NCBI RefSeq assembly: GCF_005508865.1
Contig: NZ_SCOM01000002.1
Span: 62,001-126,000 of the forward strand
Direction of reading: 5' to 3'
Source of the DNA: Pseudomonas sp. F(2018)
Lineage (GTDB): Bacteria > Pseudomonadota > Gammaproteobacteria > Pseudomonadales > Pseudomonadaceae
DNA: 64,000 bases
The position numbers and the translations under genes were made by a program. The notes beneath the pieces were generated by a model that saw only the letters and a program-made list of their open reading frames with translations, was not told the DNA's origin and did not search any database. Below, one piece after another: positions 52,163 to 60,928 of this stretch. Within the stretch, counting starts at the first letter, position 1. Every line of letters begins with the position of its first letter.

Positions 52163-53670
52163 TGAGCAGCCCGCTGCCCAAGTCCGTCCTGCTGCCGTAT
52201 CAGCAGACCTGGATCGAAGATCCGGCCGAGCTGAAGATCGCCGAGAAGAGCCGGCGGACGGGTATCACCTGGGCCGAGGCGGCCGACGCGGTACTCAGTG
52301 CCAGTGCGGCCAAGGCCGCAGGCGGTACCAACCACTTCTATGTTGGCTCCAACAAAGAGATGGCCATCGAGTTCATCGACGCCTGTGCCATGTGGGCCAA
52401 GGCGTTCGATCGCGCGGCCGGAGCCATCCAGGAGGAAGTCCTGGTCGACGAGGACAAGGACATCCTCACCTTCAATATCCACTTCGCCAGCGGCTTCAAG
52501 ATCCAGGCGCTCAGCTCCAGGCCGTCGAACCTGCGCGGTCGCCAGGGCAACGTCACCATCGACGAGGCGGCGTTCCACGAGCAACTCGCCGAAGTGCTCA
52601 AGGCTGCCCTGGCGCTGACCATGTGGGGCGCCAAGGTGCGACTGATCTCGACCCACAACGGTGTCGAGAACCTGTTCAACGAGCTGATCCAGGACAGCCG
52701 GGCCGGGAAGAAACGCTACAGCGTGCACCGGATCACCCTGGACGATGCCTGCGAGCAAGGCCTGTACCGGCGCATCTGCCAGGTTCGCGGCAAGCCCTGG
52801 AGTCAGGAGGCCGAGGATAAGTGGAAGGCCAACCTGCTGGCCGACACCGCGACCCGCGAGGACGCCCTGGAGGAATACTACTGCGTGCCCAAGTCCGGCG
52901 GCGGGGCCTACCTGTCCCGCGCGCTGATCGAGGCGCGTATGACCGAGGCCCCGGTGCTGCGTTTCGAGGGTTCGGCCGAGTTCAACGCCATGCCGGAGCA
53001 CCTACGCGCCGCCGAGATCCGCGACTGGTGCGAGCGCGAGCTGCATCCGCACCTGGCCAAGCTGAACCCGGCCGACCAGCACTGTTTCGGCGAGGACTTC
53101 GGTCGCTCGGGTGACCTGACGGTGATCTCGCCCATGGTGATCACCCAGCTGCTGCAGCGGCGGGTGCCGTTCCTGGTCGAGCTGCGCAACGTGCCCTTCA
53201 AGCAACAGGAACAGGTGCTGTTCTACATCGTCGATCGCCTGCCGCGCCTGCAGGGCGGCGCCCTGGACGCCCGAGGCAATGGCCAGTACCTGGCCGAGCA
53301 GGCCGTCGAGCGCTACGGCGCCGGGCTGATCCAGGCGGTGATGATCTCCCTGGCCTGGTACCTGGACGCCATGCCCAAGTTCAAGGCGGCCCTGGAGGAT
53401 GACGTCCTGAGCATCCCGCGCGACCGCGACGTGGCTGATGACCTGCGCGCGATCGAGGTCATCAAGGGTGTCCCGCGGCTGCCGGAAGGCAAGACCGGCA
53501 GCAGCAAGGATCGCCACGGCGACGCCGCCATTGCCCTGGTCATGGCCTATTACGCCTCCCTGCAGGAGGCGACGCTGATCGAGTTCATTTCCGCGCCCAA
53601 GTCCGGCCAGATCGCCGACGACGATGGCGACGATATCCATGTTTCTGGCTTTGGAGGTGGTGGATGGTAG
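52162..53670 (+). CDS. terminase large subunit (Mu gp28-like)
   Basis: 502 aa; start overlaps the gp27 stop by one base. KIAEKSRRTGITWAEA is the deviant Walker A of Mu-type terminases; NVTIDEAAFHEQL is the Walker B with Asp-Glu; GEDFGRSGDLTVI starts the RNase-H-like nuclease with its first Asp. Packages phage DNA together with flanking host DNA. Confidence 0.93.
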   Translation: MSSPLPKSVLLPYQQTWIEDPAELKIAEKSRRTGITWAEAADAVLSASAAKAAGGTNHFYVGSNKEMAIEFIDACAMWAKAFDRAAGAIQEEVLVDEDKDILTFNIHFASGFKIQALSSRPSNLRGRQGNVTIDEAAFHEQLAEVLKAALALTMWGAKVRLISTHNGVENLFNELIQDSRAGKKRYSVHRITLDDACEQGLYRRICQVRGKPWSQEAEDKWKANLLADTATREDALEEYYCVPKSGGGAYLSRALIEARMTEAPVLRFEGSAEFNAMPEHLRAAEIRDWCERELHPHLAKLNPADQHCFGEDFGRSGDLTVISPMVITQLLQRRVPFLVELRNVPFKQQEQVLFYIVDRLPRLQGGALDARGNGQYLAEQAVERYGAGLIQAVMISLAWYLDAMPKFKAALEDDVLSIPRDRDVADDLRAIEVIKGVPRLPEGKTGSSKDRHGDAAIALVMAYYASLQEATLIEFISAPKSGQIADDDGDDIHVSGFGGGGW

Positions 53671-55250
53671 GCATCCCCAGCATGATCAAGCGGCTGTTCG
53701 GTGGCGATGCTGCCGCGCTGAGCGAAAAACAGACCGATGACCAGGCCCGCGTGGGCCAGCTCAAGCGCGAGTTCGCCGAGCATCCGACCAAGGGCCTGAC
53801 GCCTGCGCGGCTGTACCAGATCCTGGAGGGCGCCGAGCAGGGCGATCTGCAGGCGCAGTCGGATCTGTTCGAGGACATGGAGGAGAAAGACCCGCAGATC
53901 GGCGCCGACATGCTCAAGCGCCGCCAGCTCGCGGCCGAGTTGGAGTGGCAGATCCTGCCGCCCGACAACGCCAGCACCCAGGAGAAGAAGGCGGTCGAGC
54001 ACGCCAAAGAGGTGTTCGCCGCCCTGGAAGTTGAAGACCTTGTGCTCGATCTCGGTACCGGCCTGGGCCACGGCTGGGCCAACCTGGAACTGTCCTGGCA
54101 GCGCGACGGCGCCCTGCGCTACATCGAGCAACCCACCCTGCGCCCGCACAGCTGGTTCCGCCTGCATCCCGAGGATCAGACCGTCATCACCCTGCGCGAC
54201 ATGAGTCCGACCGGCGCCGAGCTGTGGCCGCTGGGCTGGGTGCAGCACCGTCATCGCGCCCGACCGGGCTATGTGGCCCGCTCCGGCCTGCACCGCATGC
54301 TGGCCTGGCCGTACCTGTTCCAGAACTACGCCATGGGCGACCTGGCGCAGCTGCTGGAGATCTACGGCATGCCGGCGCGCCTGGGCAAATACCCGAAGAA
54401 CGCCACCGCCAAGGAAAAGGCCACGCTGCTGCGGGCCGTGGTGGCCATGGGCAAGGATGCCGCCGGGATCATCCCCGAAGGCATGAGCATCGACTTCCTG
54501 GAGGCTGCCCAGGGCAGCGCCGACCTGTACCTGGCCATGATGAACTGGTGCGAGCGCAGCAAGGCGCGCGTCATCCTGGGCGGCACGCTGACCAGCGGTA
54601 CCGGCGAAGGCACCAACACCAACGCCCTGGGCAACGTGCACGAGCGCGGCCAAAACAGTCTGATCCGCTCGGATGTGCGCCAGTACTGCAGCAGCACCCG
54701 CAAGTCGATCCTCTGGCCCATGGCCGCGCTCAACTTCGGCATCACCGACCCCAACCGGGCGCCTCGCTTCTGGCTGGACATGGGCGAGACCGAGGACTTC
54801 CAGGTGCTGGCCAACACCTTGCCGACGTTCGTCGACATGGGTGCCCGCATCCCGGTCAGCTGGCTGCACGAGAAGAGCGGTATTCCCGAGGCTGGCGACG
54901 ACGAGGAGATCCTCAAGCCCAAGCCCCAGGCGCCGATGATGGGCGCGCTGCGCCAGCCGGCCCTGGCCGCGCTGAGCGCCGCGAAGGCGCCCCGGCCGGC
55001 GACGCCTGCCGATGCGATCGCCGCACGCCTGGCCCGTGAGGGCGACCCGCACGTCGCGGCCTGGCTGGAGCGGATCGAGGCCATGCTGGAGAACGCCACA
55101 AGCCTGGCAGAGTTTCGCGAGATGCTGCTGGCCGCCCAGGCCGAGCTGGGCGAGGACGAGCTGGCCGCGCTGATCGGCAGCGGCTTGTCCGCCGCCGAAC
55201 TGGCTGGCCGCAGCGACCTTGAGGACGCCTCGGAGACCCGCAATGGCTGA
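53664..55250 (+). CDS. portal protein (Mu gp29, DUF935)
   Basis: 528 aa; GGAGG at 53653 and start overlapping gp28 by 7 bases. LAAELEWQILPPDN, WANLELSW, RYIEQPTLRPHSWFRL and RSGLHRMLAWPYLFQNYAMGDLAQLLEIYG are the DUF935 blocks. Forms the dodecameric vertex ring for DNA entry and exit. Confidence 0.93.
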   Translation: MVGIPSMIKRLFGGDAAALSEKQTDDQARVGQLKREFAEHPTKGLTPARLYQILEGAEQGDLQAQSDLFEDMEEKDPQIGADMLKRRQLAAELEWQILPPDNASTQEKKAVEHAKEVFAALEVEDLVLDLGTGLGHGWANLELSWQRDGALRYIEQPTLRPHSWFRLHPEDQTVITLRDMSPTGAELWPLGWVQHRHRARPGYVARSGLHRMLAWPYLFQNYAMGDLAQLLEIYGMPARLGKYPKNATAKEKATLLRAVVAMGKDAAGIIPEGMSIDFLEAAQGSADLYLAMMNWCERSKARVILGGTLTSGTGEGTNTNALGNVHERGQNSLIRSDVRQYCSSTRKSILWPMAALNFGITDPNRAPRFWLDMGETEDFQVLANTLPTFVDMGARIPVSWLHEKSGIPEAGDDEEILKPKPQAPMMGALRQPALAALSAAKAPRPATPADAIAARLAREGDPHVAAWLERIEAMLENATSLAEFREMLLAAQAELGEDELAALIGSGLSAAELAGRSDLEDASETRNG

Positions 55251-56487
55251 CGCCCAGCCGGCCCTGCGCCCGGTGCTCGGCCGCCCGTTCGCCGAGCAGG
55301 TGGCGTTCTACCGCAACAAGCTGGGCAGCCTGGTGCCCACCGCCCGCTGGGACGATATCCAGCGCGACGCGCATGACACCGGCTTCATGGTGGCTGGCGC
55401 GGCCAAGGCCGACCTGCTGGCCGACCTGGCCGTGGCGGTGGATCGGGCGGTCACTGAAGGGCGCGGCCTGGGCGAGTTCCGCAAGGACTTCCGCTCAATC
55501 GTCGAGCGCAACGGCTGGCACGGCTGGACTGGCGAAGGCACCCGCGCTGGTGAGCGCTGGCGCACCAGGACCATCTACCAGACCAATGCGATCACCAGCT
55601 ATTCGGCGGGACGTTTGGCACAACTGCAGGAAGGCGGCTTCGACCTGTGGATCTACCGTCACAACGACTCCGTGCGCAATCCACGGCCCGAGCACGTCAG
55701 GCTCGATGGCCTGACCCTGCCGGCCAAGCACCCGCTCTGGAAGCGCTACTACCCGCCGAATGGCTGGGGCTGCCAGTGCTATGTGGTCGGTGCGCGTTCA
55801 GCAGCTGGAGCACGTCGCCTCGGCGGCGACCCGGACAAGGGGCTGCCGGAAGGCTGGGATGCCGACCAGGCGCCAGGGATCGACGAAGGCTGGGACTACC
55901 AGCCAGGCGCGCGGGTGGCGCAGACCGTCAGCCAGATGGCCGAGAAGTCGAGGGCCTGGCCCTATGAGATCGCCAAGGCCTACATGGACGGCGTGCCCGA
56001 TCACCTGCGCGACCAACTGGCGCGCAGCTACCGAGCCCTGCCCAGTGTCGCCGACGATGCCCGCCGCTATGCCGCCCGCGTGCTGCGTGGCGAGGTTCAG
56101 ACCCAGTTGCCGGCCTACCGAACGCTGGGCCTGCTGACGGCTGGCGATATCGCCCAGGTGAAGGCGGCCAAGGAACTGCAGGTGGCGGGCTACGACTACG
56201 CCTTGGACGTGTCGGCGGTGCGCCATGTGGAGAAACACCACGGCAGCGAGAAGGCCGAGCGCTCCAGAGGCCAGCGCGCGGTGGCCGTCGAGGATTACGC
56301 CATGCTGCCCCGGCTGCTGAACGAAGGTGGCCCGCTGCTCGATGCCGGCGTTTCGCGCACGACCAGCGCGCCCCTGGTGCGACGGGAACTGACGGTGGAC
56401 GGGGTGACGTATGTGGCGGTGTTCGAGGTGCGCAAGGGGCGCCGGATGCTAGTGCTGCAGACGTTCTACATCCGGGAGGGGAAATGA
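55243..56487 (+). CDS. gp30-like head morphogenesis protein with C-terminal nuclease-like domain
   Basis: 414 aa; start overlaps the portal stop by 8 bases. Residues 100-230 carry the SPP1-gp7/Mu gp30 motif (IYRHNDSVRNPRPEHVRLDGLTL, YYPPNGWGCQCYV). Residues about 305-414 (DVSAVRHVEKHHGSEKAERSRGQRAVAVEDYAMLPRLL, then YVAVFEVRKGRRMLVLQTFY) match the PBECR-type (Barnase/EndoU/ColicinE5/RelE-like) domain that occurs at the end of such proteins. The nuclease call is by pattern only; candidate catalytic His residues are in RHVEKHH. Confidence 0.85.
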   Translation: MADAQPALRPVLGRPFAEQVAFYRNKLGSLVPTARWDDIQRDAHDTGFMVAGAAKADLLADLAVAVDRAVTEGRGLGEFRKDFRSIVERNGWHGWTGEGTRAGERWRTRTIYQTNAITSYSAGRLAQLQEGGFDLWIYRHNDSVRNPRPEHVRLDGLTLPAKHPLWKRYYPPNGWGCQCYVVGARSAAGARRLGGDPDKGLPEGWDADQAPGIDEGWDYQPGARVAQTVSQMAEKSRAWPYEIAKAYMDGVPDHLRDQLARSYRALPSVADDARRYAARVLRGEVQTQLPAYRTLGLLTAGDIAQVKAAKELQVAGYDYALDVSAVRHVEKHHGSEKAERSRGQRAVAVEDYAMLPRLLNEGGPLLDAGVSRTTSAPLVRRELTVDGVTYVAVFEVRKGRRMLVLQTFYIREGK

Positions 56488-56562
56488 TCGGCTTCGCACC
56501 CCACACCCTACGCCCTGGGCGATTTGTGGTATGAGCCACAACGGTGCAATGCGCGAAGCCGA
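56488..56562 (+). other. structured intergenic RNA element
   Basis: Ten-base closing stem TCGGCTTCGC / GCGAAGCCGA (56488-56497 with 56553-56562) encloses a perfect hairpin TTGTGG-tatgag-CCACAA (56524-56541), a small CGCC/GGCG stem (56511-56521) and an alternative pair GCACC/GGTGC. There is no T-run, so not a terminator. It begins at the gp30 stop and ends 16 bases before the gpG start. Confidence 0.5.
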
Positions 56563-56578
56563 GCCAGGAGTATAACCG

Positions 56579-57040
56579 ATGATCGAGCTGAAGGCGGACA
56601 ACCGGCGCGTCCTGGACGCGCTGAACGGGCTGTTGCAGCGCGGCCAGGACATGCGGCCGGCGCTCCAGGACATGGGCGAGTACTTCATCGTATCGACCAA
56701 GCGGCGCTTCGCTACCAAGACGGCGCCGGACGGCACCAGGTGGAAGGAAAACGCGGACATCACTGTTGCCCTCAAGGGCCATGATGACGAGCTGATCGGG
56801 GAAAGCGGGCGCCTGGCCAACGAGATCCACTACCGGGCGGATAGCCGCTCGCTCAGTTGGGGCAGCAGCCTGGTCTACGCCGGCATGCAGCAGCTCGGCG
56901 GCCTCAAGTCGGCCTACCCGCACCTGTGGGGCGATATCCCGGCGCGGCCGTTCCTGGGTATCTCCAGCGAGGACGAAAAGCAGGTGCTGGATATCCTCCA
57001 GGAGCACCTGGCAGCCCCGTTAGAGGGCGCCGGCCTGTAG
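56579..57040 (+). CDS. virion morphogenesis protein (Mu gpG-like)
   Basis: 153 aa. STKRRFATKTAPDGTRWKENADITVALKGHDDELIGESGRLANEIHYRADSRSLSWGSSLVYAGMQQLGG is the phage virion morphogenesis (gpG) signature, ending in IPARPFLGIS. In Mu, gpG is required for tail-to-head joining. Last gene before the structural-gene promoter. Confidence 0.9.
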   Translation: MIELKADNRRVLDALNGLLQRGQDMRPALQDMGEYFIVSTKRRFATKTAPDGTRWKENADITVALKGHDDELIGESGRLANEIHYRADSRSLSWGSSLVYAGMQQLGGLKSAYPHLWGDIPARPFLGISSEDEKQVLDILQEHLAAPLEGAGL

Positions 57041-57102
57041 CGGCCCGTAAAGCCGTTTTCTGCTGCTGGGCGCTACCGTGGCCCGAGTTTGCGGCGCAAC
57101 AA

Positions 57103-57135
57103 GCGTTAGACCCGCGTTAGATTCGCGCTTAGGCG
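57103..57135. repeat. 11-bp tandem repeats upstream of gpI
   Basis: Units GCGTTAGACCC, GCGTTAGATTC, GCGCTTAGGCG in the 242-base gap before gpI. They could bind a regulator of the late promoter; nothing in the sequence identifies it. Confidence 0.5.
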
Positions 57136-57227
57136 TATGCGTATGAGTGGTTCCGGCAAAGAATCCTTGCCGTGGCGCCAATCTGTTACCCTCGGGACTG
57201 CGTTTCCCCCTTCGGCCGCCAGGCCAA

Positions 57228-57282
57228 ATTAAGCAAGACGCTTTAGTCCCAGCGGTTCGCCGTGCATCCCCAAGATGGGGGC
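57228..57282 (+). promoter_or_regulatory. candidate late promoter upstream of gpI
   Basis: ATTAAG (57228-57233) and GCTTTAGTCCC (57240-57250), the same pair as at 49143-49161, 33 bases before the gpI start. In Mu the P_I late promoter lies in this position and needs the C activator; here the shared motif suggests Mor or a Mor/C paralogue outside the window. Confidence 0.45.
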
Positions 57283-58320
57283 ATGAAAACGAAACGCTCT
57301 CCTCAGATCGCCGCCTGCTCCCTGGCCCTTCGGGTATCCGCCGAGGGTGGCCTGACTCGCCTGATGCCAGCCGGCCAGTTCACTGCACCGCGCGGAGCCA
57401 TGATCGGCAGCGGCCCCTGGTTCCTGAATGAAGCCGGGGCCAAGGTCATCGCCCAGCGAGCTGCAGCGCGCAGCACCGACCTGGTCATCGACTACGAGCA
57501 CCAGACCCTGGAAGCACCGCGCAACGGCATGCCGGCGCCGGCCTCGGGCTGGATCGACCGCACCTCCCTGGAATGGCGCGAAGACGGCCTCTATGGCCGC
57601 GTGAAGTGGACTGCCGCCGCCCAGGCCGCCATCGATGCGGACGAGTACCGCTACCTGTCTCCCGTTTTCCCCTACGACGCCGAGACGGGCGAAGTGCTGG
57701 ACATCCTGCACGTCGGCCTCACCAACAACCCCGCCATCGACACCGCCATTCCCGCCCTCGCTGCCGCCCGCATGGGTGACGGCACCTATGACCTTACCCA
57801 TGAGGAAGACACCGTGGATCGTGAAGAACTGATCAAGCTCCTGGGCCTGTCCGCCGACGCCACCGCCGAGCAGATCACCGCCGCCATCAATGCCCTGGTC
57901 AAGGCCAAGGCTGAATCCGAACAGGCCATTGCGGCCGCCCGCGCTGGTGCCAAACCGGACATGAGCCAGTTTGTGCCGCTGGCTGTGTACCAGGAGCAAG
58001 GCCAGCAGCTGGCCGCGTTGCGTGCCAGTGCCGGCGAGTCCGAGCTGGACAAGCTCCTGGATGAAGGCCTCAAGGATGGTCGCATCCCCGGCAAGGCCAC
58101 CGCCGACTGGCTCAAGCCGCAAGGCCTGGCCGTCTGCCGTGCCTACCTGGAAGGCGCCCAGCCGATCGCCGCCCTGCGCGGTACCCAGACCGACGGCAAG
58201 AAACCGGGCGAGGAGACGAAGGCCAAGCAAGGCCAGCTCTCCGACGCCGAACTGGCCGTGTGCCGCTCCATGGGCCTGAGCCCGGAGGAGTACCTCAAAC
58301 ACAACCCTGTCGAGGAGTAA
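57283..58320 (+). CDS. protease/scaffold (Mu gpI-gpZ type)
   Basis: 345 aa from ATG 57283. The protease half has DLVIDYEHQTLEAPRNGMPAPASGWIDRTSLEWREDGLYGRVKWTAAA, the Mu gpI signature. The C-terminal third (residues 180-345) is the scaffold region; an in-frame ATG 57961 or 57772 may start a separate scaffold protein as gpZ does in Mu. Cleaves itself and scaffold during head maturation. Confidence 0.92.
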   Translation: MKTKRSPQIAACSLALRVSAEGGLTRLMPAGQFTAPRGAMIGSGPWFLNEAGAKVIAQRAAARSTDLVIDYEHQTLEAPRNGMPAPASGWIDRTSLEWREDGLYGRVKWTAAAQAAIDADEYRYLSPVFPYDAETGEVLDILHVGLTNNPAIDTAIPALAAARMGDGTYDLTHEEDTVDREELIKLLGLSADATAEQITAAINALVKAKAESEQAIAAARAGAKPDMSQFVPLAVYQEQGQQLAALRASAGESELDKLLDEGLKDGRIPGKATADWLKPQGLAVCRAYLEGAQPIAALRGTQTDGKKPGEETKAKQGQLSDAELAVCRSMGLSPEEYLKHNPVEE

Positions 58321-58326
58321 GTCGCG

Positions 58327-58758
58327 ATGACCGCCACCACTCACAACCGCAACACCCCCAGCGTCTCCGGTCATCGCCGGGGCTATCCGGTGGCCGCCGC
58401 CGCCCTGTGCCTGGCCGGCACCATCGCGGTGATCGATGCCGATGGCCTGGTCCAGCCCGGTGTGACCGGCCTCGATCTCGTCGCCGTGGGCATCTTCGAG
58501 GCCCAGGTCGACAACAGTGCCGGCGCCGCCGGTGAGCAGACCGCCGAGGTGCTGCGTGGCTTTGCCCGCCTGGAGAACAGCGCAGGCGCCGACGAGATCA
58601 CCGCCGCCGACATCGGCAAGGCGTGCTTCATCGTTGACAACCAGACCGTGGCCAAGACCGACGGCACCGGCACTCGCTCCATCGCCGGCATCGTCGACGC
58701 GGTCGACGACGTGGGTGTCTGGGTGCTCATCGACCCCACCAGCGGCGTGCTGCTGTAA
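58327..58758 (+). CDS. probable capsid decoration (cement) protein
   Basis: 143 aa; GAGGAG precedes the start. GYPVAAAALCLAGTIAVIDADGLVQPG and later Ala/Gly/Val-rich beta segments (GFARLENSAGADEITAADIGKACFIVDNQTVAKT) are typical of small head proteins located between the protease and the major head gene. Not a firm family match. Confidence 0.6.
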   Translation: MTATTHNRNTPSVSGHRRGYPVAAAALCLAGTIAVIDADGLVQPGVTGLDLVAVGIFEAQVDNSAGAAGEQTAEVLRGFARLENSAGADEITAADIGKACFIVDNQTVAKTDGTGTRSIAGIVDAVDDVGVWVLIDPTSGVLL

Positions 58759-58799
58759 CGGCAGCCGCGTAAGCCCTTCATCCGCAGAGGACATACCTA

Positions 58800-59702
58800 A
58801 TGGATCTCAATAACGCCAACCTGCAGGCGCTGTTCCGTGCCTACCGCACCAACTTCCAGCGCGGCTTCGCCTCTCTGGGCGACGGTGGCGCGCTCTATGA
58901 ACAGTTCTGCACCACGGTGCCTTCGACGACTGCTGTCGAGGTTTACCCCTTCCTGAAAGCCTTGCCGCGCCTGCGTGAGTGGATCGGCGATCGCGTCGTG
59001 CATAGCCTGGAAGGTGCCGACTTCAGTATCAAGAACCGCAAGTTCGAGCTGACCGAGGGCGTCAGCCGCGATGCCATCGACGACGACACCTATGGCCTGT
59101 TTGCCCCGGTGTTCGAGGAGTTCGGCCGCTCCAGCCGCGAGCACCCCAACGAGCTGGCCGTCGAGACCCTGGTCAACAACCCGAAGTGCTACGACGGCGC
59201 CGCGCTGTTCGGCAACCACATCGTGCTCAACGACAAGGGCAAGGAAGCCCAGGTCAGCAACGATATCGGCGGTACCGGCGCGGCCTGGTACGTCATGGAT
59301 CTGACCCGTGTGATCAAGCCGGTGATCTTCCAGAAGCGCCGCGACTACGACTTCCGCGCCCTGACCGACCTGAACAGCGATGCGGTGTTCAGCACCGACA
59401 AGTTCAAGTTCGGCGTGGATGCCCGCGTGAACGCCGGCCCCGGCCTGTGGCAGCTGATCGTGCGCTGCAAGGAACCCTTCAGCGCCGAGACCTACGAGGC
59501 CGCCCGCGCCCGCCTGCAGGAACTGAAAGGCGACCACGGCCGCCCGCTGGCCCTGCGCCACAGCCACACCATGGTGCCGAACAACTTCGAGGGCGCGGCC
59601 CTGCGTGTGCTGAACAACGCACAGGCAGCCAACGGCGCGACCAACGAATGGGCCGGCACTTCCAAGCTGATCCTCAACCCCTGGCTGCCGAGCGCAGCCT
59701 GA
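58800..59702 (+). CDS. major head protein (Mu gpT-like)
   Basis: 300 aa. NLQALFRAYRTNFQRGFASLGDGG, VEVYPFLKALPRLREWIGDR and NRKFELTEGVSRDAIDDDTYG are the Mu gpT blocks. HK97-fold capsid subunit. Confidence 0.94.
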   Translation: MDLNNANLQALFRAYRTNFQRGFASLGDGGALYEQFCTTVPSTTAVEVYPFLKALPRLREWIGDRVVHSLEGADFSIKNRKFELTEGVSRDAIDDDTYGLFAPVFEEFGRSSREHPNELAVETLVNNPKCYDGAALFGNHIVLNDKGKEAQVSNDIGGTGAAWYVMDLTRVIKPVIFQKRRDYDFRALTDLNSDAVFSTDKFKFGVDARVNAGPGLWQLIVRCKEPFSAETYEAARARLQELKGDHGRPLALRHSHTMVPNNFEGAALRVLNNAQAANGATNEWAGTSKLILNPWLPSAA

Positions 59703-59714
59703 TAAGGAACAGCC

Positions 59715-60140
59715 ATGGCCGCCTATCTGACACTGGATGACCTGGTTCGCCGCTTTGGCCAAGACGAGATCCTCGATCTCGCCGAGGATAAGGCCGACGA
59801 CACGGGCGAAACCATCGACCAGGACAAGGTTGACCGGGCCATCCAGGACGCGACTGGCGAGATCGACAGCGCCCTGGCCGGTGGCGGGTACCGCCTGCCG
59901 CTGGCCAGCGTGCCGCCGATCCTGACGGCCTACGGCTGCGATATCGCCCGTTACCGGCTCTACGACAACCGAGCCATCGACCAGGTGACCAAGCGCTACG
60001 ACGACGCCATCAAGGCGCTGCGCGCGATCGCCAGCGGTTCGCTGAAGCTCGGCCTGCCGAAAGTGGACGACGAAGTCACCAGTGCCGGCGACGTGGTGAT
60101 GATGCCCGGCCGCCGCACCTTTCCGGGTGGGGTGTTCTGA
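59715..60140 (+). CDS. gp36-like DUF1320 protein
   Basis: 141 aa. YLTLDDLVRRFGQDEILDLAEDK opens it and DKVDRAIQDATGEIDSALAGGGYRLPLASVPPILTAYGCDIARYRLYD is the DUF1320/gp36 core. Probably a head-completion protein connecting portal and tail. Confidence 0.9.
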   Translation: MAAYLTLDDLVRRFGQDEILDLAEDKADDTGETIDQDKVDRAIQDATGEIDSALAGGGYRLPLASVPPILTAYGCDIARYRLYDNRAIDQVTKRYDDAIKALRAIASGSLKLGLPKVDDEVTSAGDVVMMPGRRTFPGGVF

Positions 60141-60685
60141 TGTTCGCCGAGATCGAGGACGCCATGATCGCCCGCTGCAAGCGGGTGGTCGGCGAGCACG
60201 TCAAGACTATTGAGGATCTGCCGGGCAACTGGGACGAGGCGACCCTCAAGGCCGCGCGGCGCAGCGTACCGGGCATCTACATCGCCTGGTCGGGTGGGCC
60301 TGCCACCCCAGGCAGCCGGGCAGCAATGACCGGCCGCTATGCCGTGTACGTCGTCACTGGCCAGGCCAGCGGCGAGCGTGAGCGGCGCCGAGGCAGCAAC
60401 CGCCAGGTGGGTGCCTACGAGATCCTGGAGCGCATCGTGCCCGCTCTCAACGGCCTGAAGGTCGATGAGATTGGCTCGTTGCTCCTGGAGCGCGTGGACA
60501 ACCTCTACTCGGATCGGGCCGACCAGCAAGGCGTCGTCATCTATGGCGCGGTGTTCACCATCAAGCTGACCTTCCCGGCGCCGCTGGACGCCGGCTCGCT
60601 GGCCAACTTCGAGACCTTCCACGTCAACAGCAAGGTGCCGGATGGCCCGGACACCGAAACCCATCTCACCCTGCCAACGGCATAG
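60140..60685 (+). CDS. gp37-like DUF1834 protein
   Basis: 181 aa; start shares one base with the gp36 stop. MFAEIEDAMIARCKRVVGEHVKTIEDLPGNW and RRSVPGIYIAWSGG match the Mu gp37 (DUF1834) family, thought to be a tail-terminator-like protein. Confidence 0.9.
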   Translation: MFAEIEDAMIARCKRVVGEHVKTIEDLPGNWDEATLKAARRSVPGIYIAWSGGPATPGSRAAMTGRYAVYVVTGQASGERERRRGSNRQVGAYEILERIVPALNGLKVDEIGSLLLERVDNLYSDRADQQGVVIYGAVFTIKLTFPAPLDAGSLANFETFHVNSKVPDGPDTETHLTLPTA

Positions 60686-60697
60686 CGAGGTTCCGTC

Positions 60698-60928
60698 ATG
60701 CCCCAACGATTCATCAAACCGGCCCAGGCCGGCCTGGTGGTACGCCGCCCAGAGAACGGCAAGCCGCTGCCCGAGGAAGGCGCCAGCGTGGAGTGGTCTG
60801 CGCACTGGCAGCGCCGCCTGGATGACGGTTCGGTCATCGAGGCCGCCGCCCCCAAGGCCGCAACCGAGCAACCCAAGCCGGTGGCAGCGACTGAGCCTGC
60901 CCCGGTCAAGAAAGAGGGCACCAAGTAA
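60698..60928 (+). CDS. gp38-like DUF2635 protein
   Basis: 76 aa. RFIKPAQAGLVVRRPENGKPLPEEGASVEWSAHWQRRLDDGSVI is the DUF2635 core; the tail is Ala/Pro/Lys-rich. Precedes the sheath gene, as in Mu. Confidence 0.88.
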   Translation: MPQRFIKPAQAGLVVRRPENGKPLPEEGASVEWSAHWQRRLDDGSVIEAAAPKAATEQPKPVAATEPAPVKKEGTK

